Positions 60,972-64,000 of a stretch of 64,000 nucleotides of DNA are shown piece after piece (positions within the stretch are counted from its first letter, which is position 1; every line of letters begins with the position of its first letter). A program made the translations under genes and the position numbers. This DNA is from Sclerotinia nivalis. Its lineage: Eukaryota > Ascomycota > Leotiomycetes > Helotiales > Sclerotiniaceae. The stretch covers positions 2,480,001 to 2,544,000 of the forward strand of contig JAPEIS010000006.1 of assembly GCA_029531795.1 (NCBI GenBank), read 5' to 3'. Below the pieces are notes generated by a model, which was given only the letters and a program-made list of their open reading frames with translations, was not told the origin of the DNA and made no database searches.

Positions 60972-61742
60972 CTTCGACCTCATCCATCATCAACATCAAC
61001 ATCATAATCGAACATCATCGACAATAACTTGGGTCGATAACCAGCATTACTTTTTATCTCTTTTGAAGGAAAGATCCTAATCTACACGACTCAGTCATCC
61101 ATCAGAGCGTTACGTTTCGAACCATTTAAAATCTTGACCACACAGACTCTCTTGGCTTAAGCTTTTGCCTTACTTCCCGCCTCAACTGAAAGGTTCACCC
61201 TTCATCCAAAGAAGATCGAAATTTCTCTTCACCACTGCCGCCATCACAATCTAGATCAAGAGACTAGCTTGAAGCACCCAAAACCAAAATCCACCTCCAA
61301 GTTCTAGCGCCGTCTCCACTTGTAACATCTTTCTTAAAAAGGTCCCAGGACCAAGTACAGCACCTAGCGACAATTCTATAATAAGGGTAGTCGCGGACAC
61401 TTTCAGTCGTTGAGCACCCGTTAGTTCGTGTCCCGGGCTCAGGTACTCAGGCAATATCATCCCTTGATCCCTCGTGTTTTTCGAAAACATCCACTTGCCA
61501 GTCCGCGTCCCAACCGTGCACTTGAGCTCTTCAACATCCTTTCAAGACCTTGACCGCTCTTGTGGCATATCTTCAGGACCTTCCGATTCCATCCCAGGAC
61601 CGTTGGCCGATTAGGACTTTCTTATATCCTAACGTCTTTACCCCTCGACCTAACGACTGATCATCATCACCTTCACTTTGGTTTTGATTTTCTGTCTTTC
61701 TCTTCATCTTCATTCACTATTCATTATCCAGTATCCTTCAAA

Positions 61743-62828
61743 ATGTCATCATCTCATCGACGTGGGCCTTGGTCGCCAGCTGAAGATGCCTACTTGGTAC
61801 AACTTGTTCATACACAAGGAGCATTGAACTGGGTGAGAATAGCACAACTCATCGGTTCAAGATCACCAAAGCAATGTCGAGAACGTTACCACCAAAATCT
61901 TAAACCAACCTTAAACCATGATCCAATCAGTCCCGAAGAAGGACTTCAAATCGAAAGATTAGTGGGAGAGATGGGTAAGAGATGGGCTGAGATCGCTCGA
62001 AGACTTCAAGGACGAAGCGATAACGCCGTCAAGAACTGGTGGAATGGAAGCATGAACCGAAGACGTCGTTTGGTTCTTCGTAGAAGAACTTCTTCCCATT
62101 CACATTCCTTCAATGAGCAATCCGAAACACTTTCCTTCGCACGACCAGCTCATTCTTATTCTCATCCCACATCTCGCCACATCGATACCTTTTCATCACG
62201 AAGAATCCACGCTCCCCTTCCATCTCCCTCAGTATCCGAAGCATCACGAGCAGAATCACTCGATGGTGCTCCTTCCTTAATCTCAGACACTGGATCCAAC
62301 TTCTCCATCTCTCCTAGAGTAGCATCTTCACCTTCCCTCGAACTTCCACCTCTCTCCTCATTCGATCGTCTCGATGCACGAAGGCCATCTCTTCCACAAC
62401 TACAATTCAGACCCAACACTTCACCTTACGCATCGGAATTCGAAGCACAATCGTTATGTCATCCTTCGCTAGAAAGAGAATCCTACTACACTCATGTACA
62501 TTCCAACTCGATAAAATCTTCTCATGACAACAGAGGTCCAAGCGTTGCGAATATATCCGTGAATTATCCACACCGTCGCCCAGAGCAACAATACCCTGGT
62601 CCCCTACCACCCTCTCCACCTCGCGACTCACATCATCAACATGAATATTATATCTCAGAGCGTGCACAGCAAGAAACTCCAAGGTCAGCGGTGCAACCAT
62701 TAACTGCGCCGCCTAGCCCGCAACATATTCAATTGGCTCCAATCAGATCGATTAGTCCTTTGAACACTTACTCAAGAGAGGCGAAGGAGAGAGACACGAG
62801 GATGCAACTTACGAGTCTTTTACTGTAA
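61743..62828 (+). CDS. flbD: FlbD-type R2R3 Myb transcription factor (development)
   Basis: One exon from the ATG at 61743 (AAA before the ATG) gives 361 residues; the frame is open further upstream but without ATG. Two Myb repeats start at residue 6. Repeat 1 has W10, W30 and Y49 with GPWSPAEDAYLVQLV and SRSPKQCRERYHQNL. Repeat 2 has I62, W81 and W99/W100 with ISPEEGLQIERLV and GRSDNAVKNWWNGSMNRR, the recognition helix. The remainder is Ser/Pro/His-rich and disordered, ending RDTRMQLTSLLL. In Aspergillus nidulans FlbD acts with FlbB to activate the conidiation regulator brlA; orthologues control sporulation or sexual development elsewhere. The long gene-free upstream region fits a developmentally controlled gene. 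Confidence 0.9.
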   Translation: MSSSHRRGPWSPAEDAYLVQLVHTQGALNWVRIAQLIGSRSPKQCRERYHQNLKPTLNHDPISPEEGLQIERLVGEMGKRWAEIARRLQGRSDNAVKNWWNGSMNRRRRLVLRRRTSSHSHSFNEQSETLSFARPAHSYSHPTSRHIDTFSSRRIHAPLPSPSVSEASRAESLDGAPSLISDTGSNFSISPRVASSPSLELPPLSSFDRLDARRPSLPQLQFRPNTSPYASEFEAQSLCHPSLERESYYTHVHSNSIKSSHDNRGPSVANISVNYPHRRPEQQYPGPLPPSPPRDSHHQHEYYISERAQQETPRSAVQPLTAPPSPQHIQLAPIRSISPLNTYSREAKERDTRMQLTSLLL

Positions 62829-64000
62829 TCGAGTAGGATGATGGGAGTGAACGATAGATATTTCTTTTGTGTAAATCAAAAGTTACTGGTGGAAGGATGG
62901 TACTTCAAAAAGAACCACAGCATCACTTTTTGTACGCAAGCGAGCGAACGCGTGCATTTCTCATTTGTCTAATACCTATACACGGTTGTATATCTTGTTT
63001 TTATAGTATAGTTATTGTTTTACTCTACTGTCTACAGTATGAATTGGGAGGCAGTTGTCACTTTTACGCATTTGTAGATACCCTGGATGGAATGAACGAT
63101 GAATGGATGATTGATAGGATAGGATAGGATAGTCATAAATAAACAATAATATATATAATCAAACAATACTATTACCATACTTTACTGGGTGCACAATTGA
63201 CTGTTGTCTTGCGAGATAGTGATTGAAAGCCTATAATCAAGTGAAGGGGAGTGAACCCTCAGGGTTGTTAGGACTTCTACATATTCAGTGACTCCAGATT
63301 AACTCACTCATTCCTCTCAGCTACATCCAAAGTACATCTTGTGGAACTACAAATTACACTAACTCACACGACCCCAGCAAACCTTGGGCGACGACGAAAA
63401 ATTCTTCAACTCAACTCGTATCATTGTATCATCTTCACCCTAACAATCAAGCAATCAAAGCATCAACATCTATCGCAAATCGAAAGTCAAAGCTCACCGC
63501 CGGCTCAAATCGGGCTCGTCGTCCGTCAATCCGTTCGCTATCAAGAAGCTGAAACCACGTCAATGCATCAATCAATGCATTTCTCCTTTCAAATCCACAA
63601 GTCCACTCACAGTATATCCACCACAAAAATTCATGACCAGATGTTCCTGTCGATCAAGCTTGAATTTGTTTCATTGGGGCCGTTCAAGTGCCAGTTTCTT
63701 GGTCGGTGTCAGTAGACAGTCTGCTCTTTTACTTGAAACCACAACGCATCAATGCATGTTCTCCATGATTCGGGGAAATACTGACATGACCAGATGTTCC
63801 TCTCATGGTAGTGAAACCGGCACCTGCATGGGAATGTCAGTGTCAAATTCAACAACTTACTAGTTTGATGAATGAAGGTGTGTCTTGCGGTGAGAGGTTA
63901 CCAGTCAATAGATCAGACTACCGTATGCCCAAGGACGAAATGACAATTCACGAACTACTGTAGCCCAAGTGAAGCAAGTTACAGGCCACCTACAGTTTCA
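62829..64000. other. Region downstream of flbD to the window end
   Basis: About 1.2 kb with no gene recognised. A diverged duplication (63550-63655 and 63733-63810) shares ATGCATCAATGCAT-like and CATGACCAGATGTTCCT segments. Short frames at 63341-63863 pass through both copies and show no domain. Confidence 0.5.
63550..63810. repeat. Diverged direct duplication
   Basis: Two copies share GAAACCAC, ATGCATCAAT, CATTTCTCC/CATGTTCTCC and CATGACCAGATGTTCCT in the same order, at 63550-63655 and 63733-63810. The copies differ in length by internal deletion. Confidence 0.6.

Larger units (their letters stand above)
51156..61742. other. Second gene desert, right end probably the flbD promoter and leader
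   Basis: About 10.6 kb with no convincing gene. Small frames exist, for example a 74-codon minus-strand ATG frame at 52805-53029 with a hydrophobic C-terminus, and a 22-codon ATG frame from 59336 ending at a GTAAGT. None is recognised or extends through splicing. From about 60300 the + strand becomes C/T-rich with CATCATC runs, typical of fungal leaders. Small repeats include CATCA-type units at 57829-57856 and GGCAT units at 59141-59160. Confidence 0.55.

Overview
The window looks like chromosomal DNA of a filamentous ascomycete. The genes carry one to five short spliceosomal introns (48-111 nt in most cases) with GTAAGT/GTATGT-type donors and CTAAT/TACTAAT-like branch sites. The predicted proteins are typically fungal: a FlbD-type Myb regulator, vacuolar carboxypeptidase Y, a CAS1 acetyltransferase and a ureidoglycolate lyase. 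Protein style, moderate AT richness and long intergenic regions suggest a leotiomycete, perhaps Sclerotiniaceae (Botrytis/Sclerotinia-like). That placement is inference; no search was run. I see no CRISPR array, tRNA, rRNA, intact transposon, prophage or secondary-metabolite cluster.

Layout. 1-8.8 kb is a gene desert. 8.8-9.9 kb (-) is a three-exon unknown basic protein. 11.9-13.5 kb (+) is a Cys-motif/coiled-coil protein with an unresolved N-terminus. 14.9-17.6 kb (+) is an F-box protein, followed at 18.1-18.8 kb by a possible gene relic and a purine-rich tract. 20.3-22.5 kb holds divergent ribosomal protein genes for uL22 (RPL17, -) and uS13 (RPS18, +) sharing a 271-bp promoter. 23.4-24.3 kb (-) is SDO1, the 60S maturation factor. 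25.3-30.6 kb (+) holds two serine carboxypeptidases: a CPY and a secreted S10 enzyme. 33.0-35.8 kb (+) is a CAS1-family O-acetyltransferase. 37.6-39.1 kb (+) is an NCBP3-like RNA-binding protein with repeated ELFP motifs. 39.8-42.0 kb (+) is a coiled-coil/low-complexity protein. 44.1-45.6 kb (+) is an ELO fatty-acid elongase. 46.0-46.9 kb is a cluster of simple repeats. 48.1-49.5 kb (-) is a SANT/Myb-like protein. 50.4-51.2 kb (+) is ureidoglycolate lyase. 51.2-61.7 kb is a second desert whose right end is probably the long leader and promoter of flbD (61.7-62.8 kb, +).

Functionally this is mostly a housekeeping neighbourhood. RPL17, RPS18 and SDO1 form a ribosome cluster within 4 kb. The carboxypeptidases, CAS1 protein and elongase serve vacuole/secretion, Golgi glycan and lipid metabolism. 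FlbD is a developmental regulator. No single new multi-gene system is evident. The best leads are molecular oddities: a GC-AG intron and an ATG-only coding exon in RPL17, a shared ribosomal-protein promoter, ELFP repeats in the NCBP3-like protein, active-site deviations in the CAS1 and ELO proteins, a perfect 17+1+17 palindrome, and uORFs in the flbD leader.
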